From Sphingorhabdus sp. SMR4y (GTDB taxonomy: Bacteria > Pseudomonadota > Alphaproteobacteria > Sphingomonadales > Sphingomonadaceae): a stretch of 64,000 nt of DNA. Positions 8,314-18,592 of this stretch are shown piece by piece; position 1 is the stretch's first letter, and each line of letters begins with the position of its first letter. The stretch is taken from assembly GCF_002218195.1 (NCBI RefSeq), contig NZ_CP022336.1:2227001-2291000 (forward strand). Direction: 5' to 3'. Under the pieces are notes generated by a model. It made no database searches. It was not told where the DNA came from and saw only the letters and a list, made by a program, of their open reading frames with translations. The position numbers and the translations under genes are program-made.

Positions 8314-9720
8314 CTACATATGGATCGGCTTGCCCTGCACCGCCATCGCCGCTTCCTTGATCGCCTCGCTGTGCGTCGGATGGGCGTGGCAGGTATAGGC
8401 GATATCCTCGCTGGTCGCGCCGAATTCCATCGCCTGCGTCACCTGCGCGATCATCGTGCCGGCGAGCGACGAGATGATGTGACAGCCCAGCACACGGTCG
8501 GTCTTCGCGTCCGCGATGACCTTCACATAGCCTTCGGTGTCGCGGTTGGTCTTGGCGCGGCTGTTGGCGGCGAAGATGAACTTGCCGACCTTATATTCGG
8601 TGCCGCTGTCCTTCACTTCTTCCTCGGTTTTGCCGATGCTGGCAATTTCGGGATAGGTGTAGACGACGCCGGGGATCAGGTCGTGATTGACGATACCCTG
8701 CTGTCCGGCGATAAATTCCGCCGCGGCAATGCCTTCGTCCTCGGCCTTGTGCGCGAGCATCGGGCCGGGCGTCACGTCGCCGATCGCATAGACGCCGGGA
8801 ACCTTGGTCTGGAAATCGTGACCGACCTCGATCTGGCCGCGGTCGTTGGTTTCGACGCCGCTATTTTCCAGCGCGAGCCCGTCGATATTCGGCTTGCGGC
8901 CAATCGCCACCAGCACGACATCGGCTTCCAGCGTCTCGCTGTCACCGCCCTTGGCCGGTTCCATGGTGAGCGTCGCCTTCTTGCCCTTGACCGAGCAGCC
9001 GGTGACCTTGGTGCCGGTCTTGATATCAAAGCCCTGTTTCTTGAAAATGCGTGCGGCATCCTTGCGGATGGCGCCATCCATGCCGGGCAGGATCTGGTCG
9101 AGATATTCCACCACCGTGACTTTCGCACCGAGCCGCAGCCATACGCTGCCCAGTTCCAGCCCGATCACGCCACCGCCGATCACGACCATATGGCCGGGTA
9201 CCTTGGGCAGATCGAGAGCGCCGGTCGAATCGACCACGACATGCTTGCCATTGTCGATCTCGACGCCCGGCAACGGGGTGACCGAAGAGCCGGTGGCGAT
9301 CAGGATATTTTTGGCGGTATAGCTTTTGTCACCGACCTTGACGGTATTGGCGTCTTCAAATGCGCCACGGCCCTTGATCCAGTCGACCTTGTTCTTCTTG
9401 AACAGCATCGCGATGCCGCCCGTCAGTTCCTTGACCGCCGTGGTTTTTTCGGCGTGCATCTGCTTGAGATCGAGCTTGGCGCCGGTCAGCTTGACGCCAA
9501 ATTTCTCCAGCGCGCCGCTATGGGCTTCGTGATAGAGTTCCGAGGCATGCAGCATCGCCTTGGACGGGATGCAGCCGACATTGAGGCAGGTGCCACCCAG
9601 TGTCTCGCGGCTCTCGATGCAACCGGTCTTCAGACCGAGCTGCGCGGCGCGGATCGCAGCAACATAGCCGCCGGGGCCGGAGCCGATTACCAGAAGATCA
9701 TAGTCGAAATTGTCGGTCAT
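8314..9720 (-). CDS. lpdA: Dihydrolipoyl dehydrogenase (E3)
   Basis: This is a 468-residue FAD-dependent disulfide oxidoreductase that reoxidises the lipoyl group of the E2 subunit in 2-oxoacid dehydrogenases. The N-terminal FAD site is GSGPGG (13-18). The redox disulfide is C45/C50 in GGTCLNVGCIPSK, the NAD site is VIGGGVIGLELG, and the catalytic pair His447-Glu452 is in AHPTHSE near the C-terminus. It is the last gene of the mdh-sucD-sucA-sucB-lpdA series and is probably the E3 of the oxoglutarate complex. Confidence 0.97.
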   Translation of the reverse strand: MTDNFDYDLLVIGSGPGGYVAAIRAAQLGLKTGCIESRETLGGTCLNVGCIPSKAMLHASELYHEAHSGALEKFGVKLTGAKLDLKQMHAEKTTAVKELTGGIAMLFKKNKVDWIKGRGAFEDANTVKVGDKSYTAKNILIATGSSVTPLPGVEIDNGKHVVVDSTGALDLPKVPGHMVVIGGGVIGLELGSVWLRLGAKVTVVEYLDQILPGMDGAIRKDAARIFKKQGFDIKTGTKVTGCSVKGKKATLTMEPAKGGDSETLEADVVLVAIGRKPNIDGLALENSGVETNDRGQIEVGHDFQTKVPGVYAIGDVTPGPMLAHKAEDEGIAAAEFIAGQQGIVNHDLIPGVVYTYPEIASIGKTEEEVKDSGTEYKVGKFIFAANSRAKTNRDTEGYVKVIADAKTDRVLGCHIISSLAGTMIAQVTQAMEFGATSEDIAYTCHAHPTHSEAIKEAAMAVQGKPIHM

Positions 9721-9735
9721 ATTCTGTCTCTCATT

Positions 9736-9795
9736 CCGTCATCCTGAACTTGTTTCAGGACCTCCCGAGATCCTGAAACAAGTTCAGGATGACGG
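9736..9795. repeat. 25-bp perfect palindromic intergenic repeat, copy 1
   Basis: Bases 9736-9760 are perfectly complementary to 9771-9795 around a ten-base loop (core CATCCTGAAC and GTTCAGGATG). A second copy with a 26-bp stem lies at 16294-16370. The core TCATCCTGAAC...TTTCAGGA recurs in both, so this is a dispersed palindromic repeat family. It fills the gap between sucB and lpdA and would form a strong hairpin in their mRNA. Confidence 0.9.
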
Positions 9796-9811
9796 GCAAT
9801 GGTTTACCTTT

Positions 9812-11032
9812 TTATAGATCAATCAAAAGCCGCGCCGGATCCTCGATCGCTTCCTTGATCCGCACCAGGAAAGTCACCGCTTCGCGCCCGTCGATCAGGC
9901 GATGGTCATAGCTGAGCGCCAGATACATCATAGGCCGCGCCTCGATCGAACCGTCCGGCATGACGACCGGACGCTGTTCGATCCGGTGCAGACCGAGTAC
10001 CGCGGACTGCGGCGGATTGATGATCGGCGTCGACATCAGCGAACCGAACACCCCGCCATTGGAAATGGTAAAGGTACCGCCCTGCATATCGGCCATGGTC
10101 AGGGTACCGTCCTTGGCCCGCTTGCCGAAGTCGCCGATCGTATTCTCGACATCGGCAAAGCTCATCGCTTCGGCGTTGCGGATGACCGGAACAACCAGCC
10201 CGTTGGGCGCGCTGACCGCGACCGAAATATCGGCATAGTCATGATAGACGATTTCCTCGCCGTCGATTTGCGCATTGACCGAGGGCACGTCCTTCAGCGC
10301 CATGCAGGCCGCCTTCACGAAAAAGCCCATGAAGCCGAGCTTCACGTCATGTTTCTTGGCAAACAGATCCTTGTACTTGCTGCGCGTCTCCATCACCGCG
10401 GTCATGTCGACATCGTTGAACGTAGTCAGCAAGGCCGCTGTATCCTGCGCCTCTTTCAGCCGCCGAGCCACGGTCTGGCGGAGCCGGGTCATGCGCACGC
10501 GTTCCTCGTTGCGGTTGCCGCCCTGCGATGGCGTTGCCGGAGCCTGACCCGCACTAGCGCTGCTGGTTTCGGCCTTCGGCGCCTGCTGTGCGCCGGATTT
10601 CACATATTGTTCGACATCCGCCTTGGTCAGCCGGCCGTCCTTGCCGGTGCCGGTGATCTGGCCGGGATCAACACCATGTTCGAGGACCAGCCGCCGGACC
10701 GACGGTGACAGGGTGATCGAAGCATCGGATTCCTCCGCCTTCGCCTCGCTCTTGGCCGGAGCCGGAGCGGCCTTCGCCGCCGTCGCAGCACCGCCGCCTG
10801 CCTCGATCGTCGCGATGACCGCGCCAACCTCGACCGTATCGCCGACTTCGACCTGGTGCGCGCCCATCACACCGGCTTCCGGCGCCGGGACTTCCAGCGC
10901 CACCTTGTCGGTTTCCAGACTGGCGATCGGCTCATCAGCCGCAACCGCATCGCCCGGCTGTTTCAACCATTCGCCCAGAGTGGCTTCGGTGATCGATTCG
11001 CCCAATACCGGGACTGTTACTTCTGTAGCCAT
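9812..11032 (-). CDS. sucB: 2-oxoglutarate dehydrogenase E2, dihydrolipoamide succinyltransferase
   Basis: This 406-residue E2 subunit has a lipoyl domain at residues 1-77 with the modified Lys43 in ETDKVALE. An alanine/proline linker follows, then a peripheral subunit-binding domain around residues 110-145 ([25 protein letters not shown]). The catalytic acyltransferase domain ends with [10 protein letters not shown], giving His377 and Asp381. ATG 11032 is chosen because it begins exactly at the lipoyl domain; an upstream in-frame extension to 11104 has no family similarity. It lies between sucA and lpdA on the same strand. Confidence 0.97.
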   Translation of the reverse strand: MATEVTVPVLGESITEATLGEWLKQPGDAVAADEPIASLETDKVALEVPAPEAGVMGAHQVEVGDTVEVGAVIATIEAGGGAATAAKAAPAPAKSEAKAEESDASITLSPSVRRLVLEHGVDPGQITGTGKDGRLTKADVEQYVKSGAQQAPKAETSSASAGQAPATPSQGGNRNEERVRMTRLRQTVARRLKEAQDTAALLTTFNDVDMTAVMETRSKYKDLFAKKHDVKLGFMGFFVKAACMALKDVPSVNAQIDGEEIVYHDYADISVAVSAPNGLVVPVIRNAEAMSFADVENTIGDFGKRAKDGTLTMADMQGGTFTISNGGVFGSLMSTPIINPPQSAVLGLHRIEQRPVVMPDGSIEARPMMYLALSYDHRLIDGREAVTFLVRIKEAIEDPARLLIDL

Positions 11033-11119
11033 AATTTCTACTCTGCTTTCATCCTGCTTCTGCGAGGCCGGGAGCCCGTCCCCCGTCGCCGCGTCGTCTA
11101 TCAATCGGGACCGCGTCCC

Positions 11120-13903
11120 CTATTCGCCACCATGGCCCAGGGCTTCGGCAATCAGCCGCTCCTGCTGTTGCTTGTGCCGCGAGGCCAGGCCGGTTGCCGG
11201 CGAAGCCGAAGCGGAACGTCCGGCATAGACCGGTTTGACCGGGCCGACAGCAGCCTGCTCCAGACAGTCTTCCAGATAGGAGCGGACAAAATGCCAGCTG
11301 CCGTTATTCTTCGGCTCTTCCTGCGCCCAGACAAGGGTCTCGAGATTGGTCATCCGTTTCAGACGCACCACCAGCGGCTCACCGGGGAACGGATAAAGCT
11401 GCTCGATCCGGACGATCGCGGTATTCTTGTCGCCCGCTGCGTCGCGCGCCTCGATCAGGTCATAGGCAACCTTGCCCGAACATAATACCAGCCGCTTCAC
11501 GTCCTTGTCGGCCGGCGGATTGGTGTCGGACAATATCCGCATGAAATGATGGTCGCCCTGGAAATCTTCCGCCTTTGACACGGCCATCTTGTGCCGCAGC
11601 AGCGATTTCGGCGTCATGATGATCAAAGGCTTGCGGAAGCTACGCAGCATCTGGCGGCGCAGGACATGGAAATAATTGGCCGGCGTGGTGATATTCGCGA
11701 CCTGGATATTATCCTGCGCGCACAATTGCAGGAAGCGCTCGAGCCGCGCCGAACTATGTTCCGGACCCTGGCCTTCATAACCATGGGGCAGCAGCATCAC
11801 CAGACCGTTGGCCCGCAGCCATTTCGCTTCGCCCGAGGCGACGAACTGGTCAATCATGATCTGCGCGCCGTTGGCGAAATCGCCGAATTGCGCTTCCCAG
11901 AGCACCAGGGTTTTCGGATCGGCACCGGCATAGCCATATTCAAAGCCGAGCACGCCATATTCGCTCAAGGGGCTGTCGAGCACTTCGAAGCGGCCGTGCC
12001 GCACCGTGCTCAGCGGCACATATTTCTCTTCCGTCTTCTGGTCGACCCAGACCGCGTGACGCTGGGAAAAGGTCCCGCGCCCGCTGTCCTGTCCGGACAG
12101 GCGCACATTATAACCTTCCGCCACCAGAGACCCGTAAGCCAGCGCTTCGCCGGTCGCCCAGTCGAAATTTGCGCCGCTTTCGAACATCTTCGCCTTGGCG
12201 TCGAGAACCCGGCCCAGAGTCTTGTGAATCTGCAGCCCTTCGGGGACGGTGGTCAGCGTCCGGCCGAGGCTGTCGAACAGTTTCGGATCGATCGCCGTTT
12301 CCACGTTACGCCGCGCGGTTTCCGGATCGGCAGGAATATGCAGCCCCTGCCAGCGGCCGCCAAACCAGTCGGCCTTGTCGGCTTTATAATCAGCGGCGGC
12401 CTGGAATTCGGTTTCGAGATGGTCGGCAAAAGCCTTGCGGGTGGCATCGCCCCAGTCCGCGTCAATGATCCCTTCCTCGATCAGCCGCGCTTCGTACAGC
12501 TTGCTGACCTTGGGATGTTTCTTGATCGCGGCATACATGATCGGCTGGGTGAAACTCGGTTCGTCACCTTCATTATGGCCGAAGCGGCGATAGCACCACA
12601 TGTCGATGACAATATCCCGGCCAAAGCGCTGGCGGAATTCGATCGCAATCTTGCAGGCAAAGGTCACCGCCTCCGGATCGTCGCCGTTGACGTGGAAAAT
12701 CGGCGCCTGCACGCCCTTGGCCACATCCGACGGATAAGGCGAGGAGCGCGCGAATTGCGGGCTGGTGGTGAAGCCGATCTGGTTGTTGATCACGAAATGG
12801 ATGCAGCCGCCGGTATTATAGCCGCGGATGCCGGAGAAGCCGAGACACTCCCAGACAATGCCCTGACCGGCAAAGGCGGCATCGCCGTGGATCAGCACGG
12901 GAAGCACTTGGTCATGCTTTTCCAGATCGTCGCGCGCCACCTGCTGCGCCCGGACCTTGCCGAGCACCACCGGGTCCACCGCTTCGAGATGCGACGGATT
13001 GGGCACGAGGCTCATGTGCACGTTGATGCCGTCAAATTCGCGGTCGGTGCTGGTACCCAGATGATATTTCACATCGCCCGAACCGCCGACATCGTCCGGA
13101 TTGGCAGAGCCACCGTGAAATTCGTGGAAGATCACCTTGTACGGCTTGGCCATCACATTGGCGAGAATATTCAGGCGGCCGCGATGGGCCATGCCATAGA
13201 CAATGTCGCGCACGCCGGACTGGCCACCATATTTGATGACATTTTCCAGCGCCGGCAGCATCGATTCGCCGCCATCGAGACCGAAACGCTTGGTCCCGAC
13301 ATATTTCTTGCCGAGGAAATTTTCATATTCCTCGCCCTCGATCACCTTGTTGAGGATCGCCTTCTTGCCTTCCGGCGTGAAGTGGATTTCTGCATCCTTG
13401 CCTTCCATCCGTTGCTGCAGGAAACGGCGTTCCTCGATATCGGCGATATGCATATATTCCAGACCGACCGGTCCGCAATAATTGGCGCGCAGAACCGCTT
13501 CGATTTCGCGCACGGAGGCGGTTTCAAACCCCAATACCCCGCCCAGATAAATCGGCTTGTCCATTTCGTCTGCGGTAAAGCCGTGAAATTCGGGAGTCAG
13601 ATCGGCCGGCTCTTCCAGCTTGGAAAGGCCAAGCGGGTCCAGATTGGCGCCGAGATGACCGCGCACCCGATAGGTACGGATCAGCATCATCGCGCGAATC
13701 GATTTTTCGGCCGCTTCGGCGACCTCGGCGTCGGACATGGATTTGCCGGATTTTGCCGCCGCTGCCTTGATCTCGATGCCCATTTTCGTCGGATCGAGCG
13801 CGCTGTTCAGCTCGTCGGTGTCATCAATCGGCCAATGCTTGCGTTGCCAGCTTGGGCCTTGCTCTTTCTCAGAGCCGCTAAAATCCTGCTGTTCAAAACC
13901 CAT
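11120..13903 (-). CDS. sucA: 2-oxoglutarate dehydrogenase E1 component
   Basis: This is the 927-residue thiamine-diphosphate E1 that decarboxylates 2-oxoglutarate and transfers succinyl to E2. The short N-terminal E2-binding segment contains KHWPIDDTDELN, and GMAHRGRLNIL is the family signature. The cofactor region holds HGDAAFAGQG and NNQIGFTT. The C-terminal transketolase-like domain has LPHGYEGQGPEHSSAR and ends with VWAQEEPKNNGSW. Length is near the usual 930-950. The only dehydrogenase E1 in the window, it sits between sucD and sucB. Confidence 0.97.
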   Translation of the reverse strand: MGFEQQDFSGSEKEQGPSWQRKHWPIDDTDELNSALDPTKMGIEIKAAAAKSGKSMSDAEVAEAAEKSIRAMMLIRTYRVRGHLGANLDPLGLSKLEEPADLTPEFHGFTADEMDKPIYLGGVLGFETASVREIEAVLRANYCGPVGLEYMHIADIEERRFLQQRMEGKDAEIHFTPEGKKAILNKVIEGEEYENFLGKKYVGTKRFGLDGGESMLPALENVIKYGGQSGVRDIVYGMAHRGRLNILANVMAKPYKVIFHEFHGGSANPDDVGGSGDVKYHLGTSTDREFDGINVHMSLVPNPSHLEAVDPVVLGKVRAQQVARDDLEKHDQVLPVLIHGDAAFAGQGIVWECLGFSGIRGYNTGGCIHFVINNQIGFTTSPQFARSSPYPSDVAKGVQAPIFHVNGDDPEAVTFACKIAIEFRQRFGRDIVIDMWCYRRFGHNEGDEPSFTQPIMYAAIKKHPKVSKLYEARLIEEGIIDADWGDATRKAFADHLETEFQAAADYKADKADWFGGRWQGLHIPADPETARRNVETAIDPKLFDSLGRTLTTVPEGLQIHKTLGRVLDAKAKMFESGANFDWATGEALAYGSLVAEGYNVRLSGQDSGRGTFSQRHAVWVDQKTEEKYVPLSTVRHGRFEVLDSPLSEYGVLGFEYGYAGADPKTLVLWEAQFGDFANGAQIMIDQFVASGEAKWLRANGLVMLLPHGYEGQGPEHSSARLERFLQLCAQDNIQVANITTPANYFHVLRRQMLRSFRKPLIIMTPKSLLRHKMAVSKAEDFQGDHHFMRILSDTNPPADKDVKRLVLCSGKVAYDLIEARDAAGDKNTAIVRIEQLYPFPGEPLVVRLKRMTNLETLVWAQEEPKNNGSWHFVRSYLEDCLEQAAVGPVKPVYAGRSASASPATGLASRHKQQQERLIAEALGHGGE

Positions 13904-14150
13904 AATCTACTGCACTCCACTGCGCCATTGCCTGTCGCCCTGCGCTGGCATGAGCTCTGTTCACGCCCATCTGTCTACCGGTCAAATGCAATGCTGTTCC
14001 ATCAAAACATATGATGACCAGTAGTCAGTCGCTCCAAGTTTTCGGCTCGTCGCGAAACAGACAAAGCCGGATCTATTCATAGCGCGGTCTTTTTTACCGC
14101 CGGACGGCAAGAGGACTATCGTTTCCGGTTGCTCCTCGCCGGCCGTATCT

Positions 14151-14186
14151 GGACTGGCGCCCCTGCTCGCGCAGGGGCGCCAGTCC
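14151..14186. terminator. 16-bp perfect hairpin immediately after sucD
   Basis: Bases 14151-14166 pair perfectly with 14171-14186 around TCGC. The stem is very GC-rich and begins 12 bases after the sucD stop codon (minus strand). There is no T-run, so it may be an attenuating or mRNA-stabilising hairpin between sucD and sucA rather than a full terminator. The rest of 13904-14150 holds no gene I can support and probably contains the sucA leader and promoter. Confidence 0.7.
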
Positions 14187-14198
14187 ATATTATAAGCG

Positions 14199-15089
14199 TC
14201 AAACCGTCTCTTTCAGCAAAGCGTCGAGCGTGATGCCGAGTTCGCTCGGCGAAGGCGAAACCCGGATACCGGCGGCTTCCATCGCCGCGATCTTGTCTTC
14301 CGCGCCGCCCTGGCCGCCGGAGACAATCGCACCGGCATGGCCCATGCGGCGTCCCGGAGGTGCCGTGAGACCGGCAATGAAGCCGACCATCGGCTTACTG
14401 CGGCCCTTCTTGGCTTCGTCGGCAATGAACTGCGCCGCTTCTTCTTCCGCGCTGCCGCCGATTTCACCGATCATGATAATCGACTTGGTTTCGTCATCAG
14501 CCAGGAACAGTTCCAGCACGTCGATGAAGTTGGTGCCGTTGACCGGATCGCCGCCGATGCCGACCGCCGTGGTCTGGCCGAGGCCGACCGCCGTCGTCTG
14601 GTGCACCGCTTCATAGGTCAAAGTACCGGACCGCGAGACCACGCCGACCGAACCCTTTTTGAAGATGCTGCCGGGCATGATGCCGATCTTGCATTCGTCG
14701 GGGGTCAGAACGCCGGGGCAGTTCGGGCCGATCAGGCGCGACTTGCTGCCCTGCAGCGCGCGCTTGACGCGGACCATGTCGAGAACGGGAACGCCCTCGG
14801 TAATCGCAACGATCAGTTCGATCTCGGCGTCAATCGCTTCAAGGATCGAGTCCGCTGCAAATGGCGGTGGAACATACACAACCGAGGCCGTCGCGCCGGT
14901 GGCATCCTTGGCTTCCGCCACGGTGTTGTAGTTCGGCAGACCGATATGGGTCGTGCCACCCTTGCCCGGCGTAACGCCCGCAACCATCTGGGTGCCATAA
15001 GCCAGAGCCTGTTCCGTATGGAACGTGCCGGTATTGCCGGTCATGCCCTGGGTGATGACCTTGGTGTTCTTGTCGATCAAGATACTCAT
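14199..15089 (-). CDS. sucD: Succinyl-CoA ligase, ADP-forming, alpha subunit
   Basis: This 296-residue alpha subunit has an N-terminal CoA-binding domain ([23 protein letters not shown]) and a C-terminal ligase domain with the phosphorylated His251 in [10 protein letters not shown]. It performs substrate-level phosphorylation with the beta subunit SucC. Unusually for a sucD locus, sucC is not beside it: the next gene upstream is mdh and the next downstream is sucA. SucC must be elsewhere in the genome. Confidence 0.97.
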   Translation of the reverse strand: MSILIDKNTKVITQGMTGNTGTFHTEQALAYGTQMVAGVTPGKGGTTHIGLPNYNTVAEAKDATGATASVVYVPPPFAADSILEAIDAEIELIVAITEGVPVLDMVRVKRALQGSKSRLIGPNCPGVLTPDECKIGIMPGSIFKKGSVGVVSRSGTLTYEAVHQTTAVGLGQTTAVGIGGDPVNGTNFIDVLELFLADDETKSIIMIGEIGGSAEEEAAQFIADEAKKGRSKPMVGFIAGLTAPPGRRMGHAGAIVSGGQGGAEDKIAAMEAAGIRVSPSPSELGITLDALLKETV

Positions 15090-15186
15090 AAAATTGCTTC
15101 CTCTTCATTCCGGCATCTGCTGGAATTCTTCCAACGCGCCTTATTGTCGCGTGCCCTCCGGGATAATTCCGGAGCAACGAGCGGGC

Positions 15187-16206
<1,020 letters not shown>

Positions 16207-16293
16207 CTATTCGGACAAATTCAACCGCAGAAAGCACCATTTTGACCGCTATCTTTGCAATTGGTTCGCAGTAGCAATAACAGTGGCACAGCC

Positions 16294-16370
16294 TCGTCAT
16301 CCTGAACGTGTTTCAGGACCTCCAACGGCACTCCCTCTCCCGGCGTCCTGAAACACGTTCAGGATGACGA
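16294..16370. repeat. 26-bp perfect palindromic intergenic repeat, copy 2
   Basis: Bases 16294-16319 are exactly complementary to 16345-16370 with a 25-base loop. The arms share the TCATCCTGAAC/TTTCAGGA core with the copy at 9736-9795, differing at one position (CGTG against CTTG). It lies in the divergent region between mdh and the following plus-strand gene, so it is not needed as a terminator and looks like a dispersed repeat. Confidence 0.88.
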
Positions 16371-16460
16371 AACAGCAAAACATGCTTCCAAATCTTCCAA
16401 TCTTTTGCGTTGCAAAGTGAAATTCAAATGCCATGATGCAAAGAAAAAAGAGGATGCAAC

Positions 16461-17555
16461 ATGCTGACAAAAGGCGACGAATATCCGCTGCACCAGACGC
16501 CGGAACCGATGGCGCTGTCGGGCGGCAACCGCAATTTCTACGATCGCTATTTCTTCAACGGCTATTCGCCCGACGGCAGCATCTTCTTCGCCGCCGCGCT
16601 CGGCATCTATCCCCAGCTCGACATCATGGACGCCGCCTTTTGCGTCAGCATCGACGGCAAGCAGTATAATCTGCGCGCCTCCAAGAGAATGGCCAGCGAG
16701 CGGCTCGATCTGACCGTCGGCCCGATCACCGTCTCCATCGTCGAACCGCTGCAGCAGCTCCGCCTGACGGTCGCCGCAAACGACAGTCCTGTCGCCGCCG
16801 ACATCCTGTTTTCCGCCCGCCACCATCCGATCGAGGAGCCCCGCTTCATCCGCCGCGAGGGGCCCCGGCTGATGATGGACTATACCAGAATGACGCAGAA
16901 CGGCGACTGGTCGGGCACGGTCAGCGTCGAGGGTCAGGATATCGATATCGGCCATTGCCGTGGCACCCGCGACCGCAGCTGGGGCATAAGACAGGTCGGA
17001 GCATCCGAATCGCAGCCACCACCGGCAGGAGAATTCCCGCAATTCTGGTGGCTCTGGACGCCGCTCAATTTCGATGACCATGCCTGTTTCTTCCACAGCA
17101 ATGACGATGGCGAGGGCTTGCCGTGGAACCGGCGCGGGGTGGTTGATGCTATTGCCGGGACGGCGGTGGAGTTTGACCCGCAAACCATTGATCTCACCTA
17201 TCATTCCGGCTCCCGCCGCATCAGGACGGTGCAGACCGAAACCGCCAGTGGCTCGCTGTCGATCACGCCGCGCACAGGCGACGCGGCACGGACATTCTAT
17301 ATGTCCGGCCTCGGCTATCTCCACCCGGTCTGGGGCCATGGCATGGACCACGGCGATCTCGAGGTCGCGCATGATGTCATCACCCTTGACCCCGCTCCAA
17401 CCATCGACATGACTACCATCCATATCCAGGCGCTCAGCGATGCCGTGCTCACCATCGACGGCCATGAGCATCACGGCATTGGCGTGGTCGAGCAATTGTT
17501 CATCGGCCCCCACGCCAGCAGCGGCCTGACCGGTCTCATGGATCCGGCCGCATGA
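16461..17555 (+). CDS. Uncharacterised 364-residue protein coupled to an APH-type kinase
   Basis: I do not recognise this family with certainty. The protein has no signal peptide or membrane helix and is rich in beta-strand-like segments, with aromatic motifs such as RNFYDRYFFNGY, RDRSWGIRQVG and FPQFWWLWTPLNFDDHACF. The shape recalls lipocalin-like hydroxyneurosporene synthase/AttH proteins, which act on hydrophobic substrates, but that is only an impression. Its stop codon overlaps the start of a phosphotransferase-type kinase by ATGA, so the two are made together and probably act on the same compound. ATG 16461 starts where family-like sequence begins. Confidence 0.8.
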   Translation: MLTKGDEYPLHQTPEPMALSGGNRNFYDRYFFNGYSPDGSIFFAAALGIYPQLDIMDAAFCVSIDGKQYNLRASKRMASERLDLTVGPITVSIVEPLQQLRLTVAANDSPVAADILFSARHHPIEEPRFIRREGPRLMMDYTRMTQNGDWSGTVSVEGQDIDIGHCRGTRDRSWGIRQVGASESQPPPAGEFPQFWWLWTPLNFDDHACFFHSNDDGEGLPWNRRGVVDAIAGTAVEFDPQTIDLTYHSGSRRIRTVQTETASGSLSITPRTGDAARTFYMSGLGYLHPVWGHGMDHGDLEVAHDVITLDPAPTIDMTTIHIQALSDAVLTIDGHEHHGIGVVEQLFIGPHASSGLTGLMDPAA

Positions 17556-18592
17556 GCGCCCGCTTTCCGCTGCGCCCCGAAGAGTTCGAACCCGCATTCA
17601 TCGAGCAGGCTTTTGACGCCTCTCCCGGCTCGCTCAAATCGCTGGCCCATGAACCGGTCGGCACCGGGCAGGTCTGCGACAGCTACCGCTTCATCTGCGA
17701 CTGGGCGGAAGAAGGCCATCCGGAAGCCTTCATCGCCAAATGCCCGAGCGCCGATCCGGTCAGCCGGGGCGCCGCCGCGATCTTTCATCTCTACGATATG
17801 GAAGTGGGCTGGTATCGCGATATCGCCAAAGATTGCGCCGCGCTCTGCCCCAAATCCTACCATGCCGATATCGCGGAAAACGAGCAGGAATTTGTTCTGC
17901 TTCTGGAAGACATGGCACCCGCTTCGCAAGGTGACCAGCTGGCCGGCGCGTCCTTGCTTCAGGTGGAGACAACATTGGCGGAGGCCGCCGCGCTGCATAA
18001 TTTTAAACCGGCCAGCGGGTTCGACAATCTGGAATGGCTGGATCATGGCACCGGCAACAGCCAGTTTCTCGAGTCCAGCCTGCCCACCGGCTATCCCGTC
18101 TTTCGCGAGCGATTCTCGGGCCTGCTCTCGCCGGAAATACTGGACTTAGGACAGGAGCTGGTTGACCGCATCGGCTCCTATATTGCGCATGAACCGCCGG
18201 AACTGACCGTCACCCATGGCGATATGCGGCTCGACAATATCCTGTTCCATGCCGATGGGCGGATCGCAGCGCTGGTCGACTGGCAGACCTGCTCTCTCGG
18301 CAATCCGGCCAATGATGTGGCTTATCTGATCGGGACCAGCTTCGCCGATCCGGCGGAGCGGCGGGATCAGGAACAAAGACTGGTCAGAGACTATCTGTTG
18401 AGACGGTCGAATGCACCGGCTTACGAGATTTTCTGGGACGAATATCGCCGCCACGCCTTTTCCGGCTTCCTGATGGCGATCAACGCCTCGCTGCACGTCG
18501 AGCAGACCGAGCGCGGCGACCGGATGTTTGCGGCGATGGCGGAACGACCGGCGCAAATGGCGCTCGATCTGGACAGCCTCAGCCTGCTCTAG
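17552..18592 (+). CDS. Phosphotransferase (APH/choline-kinase-like) family protein
   Basis: This 346-residue kinase-like protein has the APH catalytic motif THGDMRLDN (about residues 220-228) and the metal-binding segment VDWQTCSLGNPAND (about 242-255). The N-terminal lobe contains GTGQVCDSYRF, in the position of the nucleotide loop. Such proteins phosphorylate small hydroxylated molecules or acyl compounds; the substrate is unknown. Coupling by ATGA to the upstream uncharacterised protein is the best clue. Its TAG stop shares CTAG with the stop of the convergent zapE gene. Confidence 0.88.
   Translation: MSARFPLRPEEFEPAFIEQAFDASPGSLKSLAHEPVGTGQVCDSYRFICDWAEEGHPEAFIAKCPSADPVSRGAAAIFHLYDMEVGWYRDIAKDCAALCPKSYHADIAENEQEFVLLLEDMAPASQGDQLAGASLLQVETTLAEAAALHNFKPASGFDNLEWLDHGTGNSQFLESSLPTGYPVFRERFSGLLSPEILDLGQELVDRIGSYIAHEPPELTVTHGDMRLDNILFHADGRIAALVDWQTCSLGNPANDVAYLIGTSFADPAERRDQEQRLVRDYLLRRSNAPAYEIFWDEYRRHAFSGFLMAINASLHVEQTERGDRMFAAMAERPAQMALDLDSLSLL

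Noticed and set aside
8251-9747. A 498-codon plus-strand open frame
   Set aside because: It is antisense to lpdA, which has full catalytic motifs; the frame has no recognisable domain.
9736-9795. Rho-independent terminator
   Set aside because: The stem is perfect but has no T-run, and a second copy at 16294 lies between divergent genes where no terminator is needed.
11591-14014. An 807-codon open frame on the plus strand
   Set aside because: It is antisense to sucA over nearly its whole length and has no family similarity; long antisense frames are common in GC-rich DNA.
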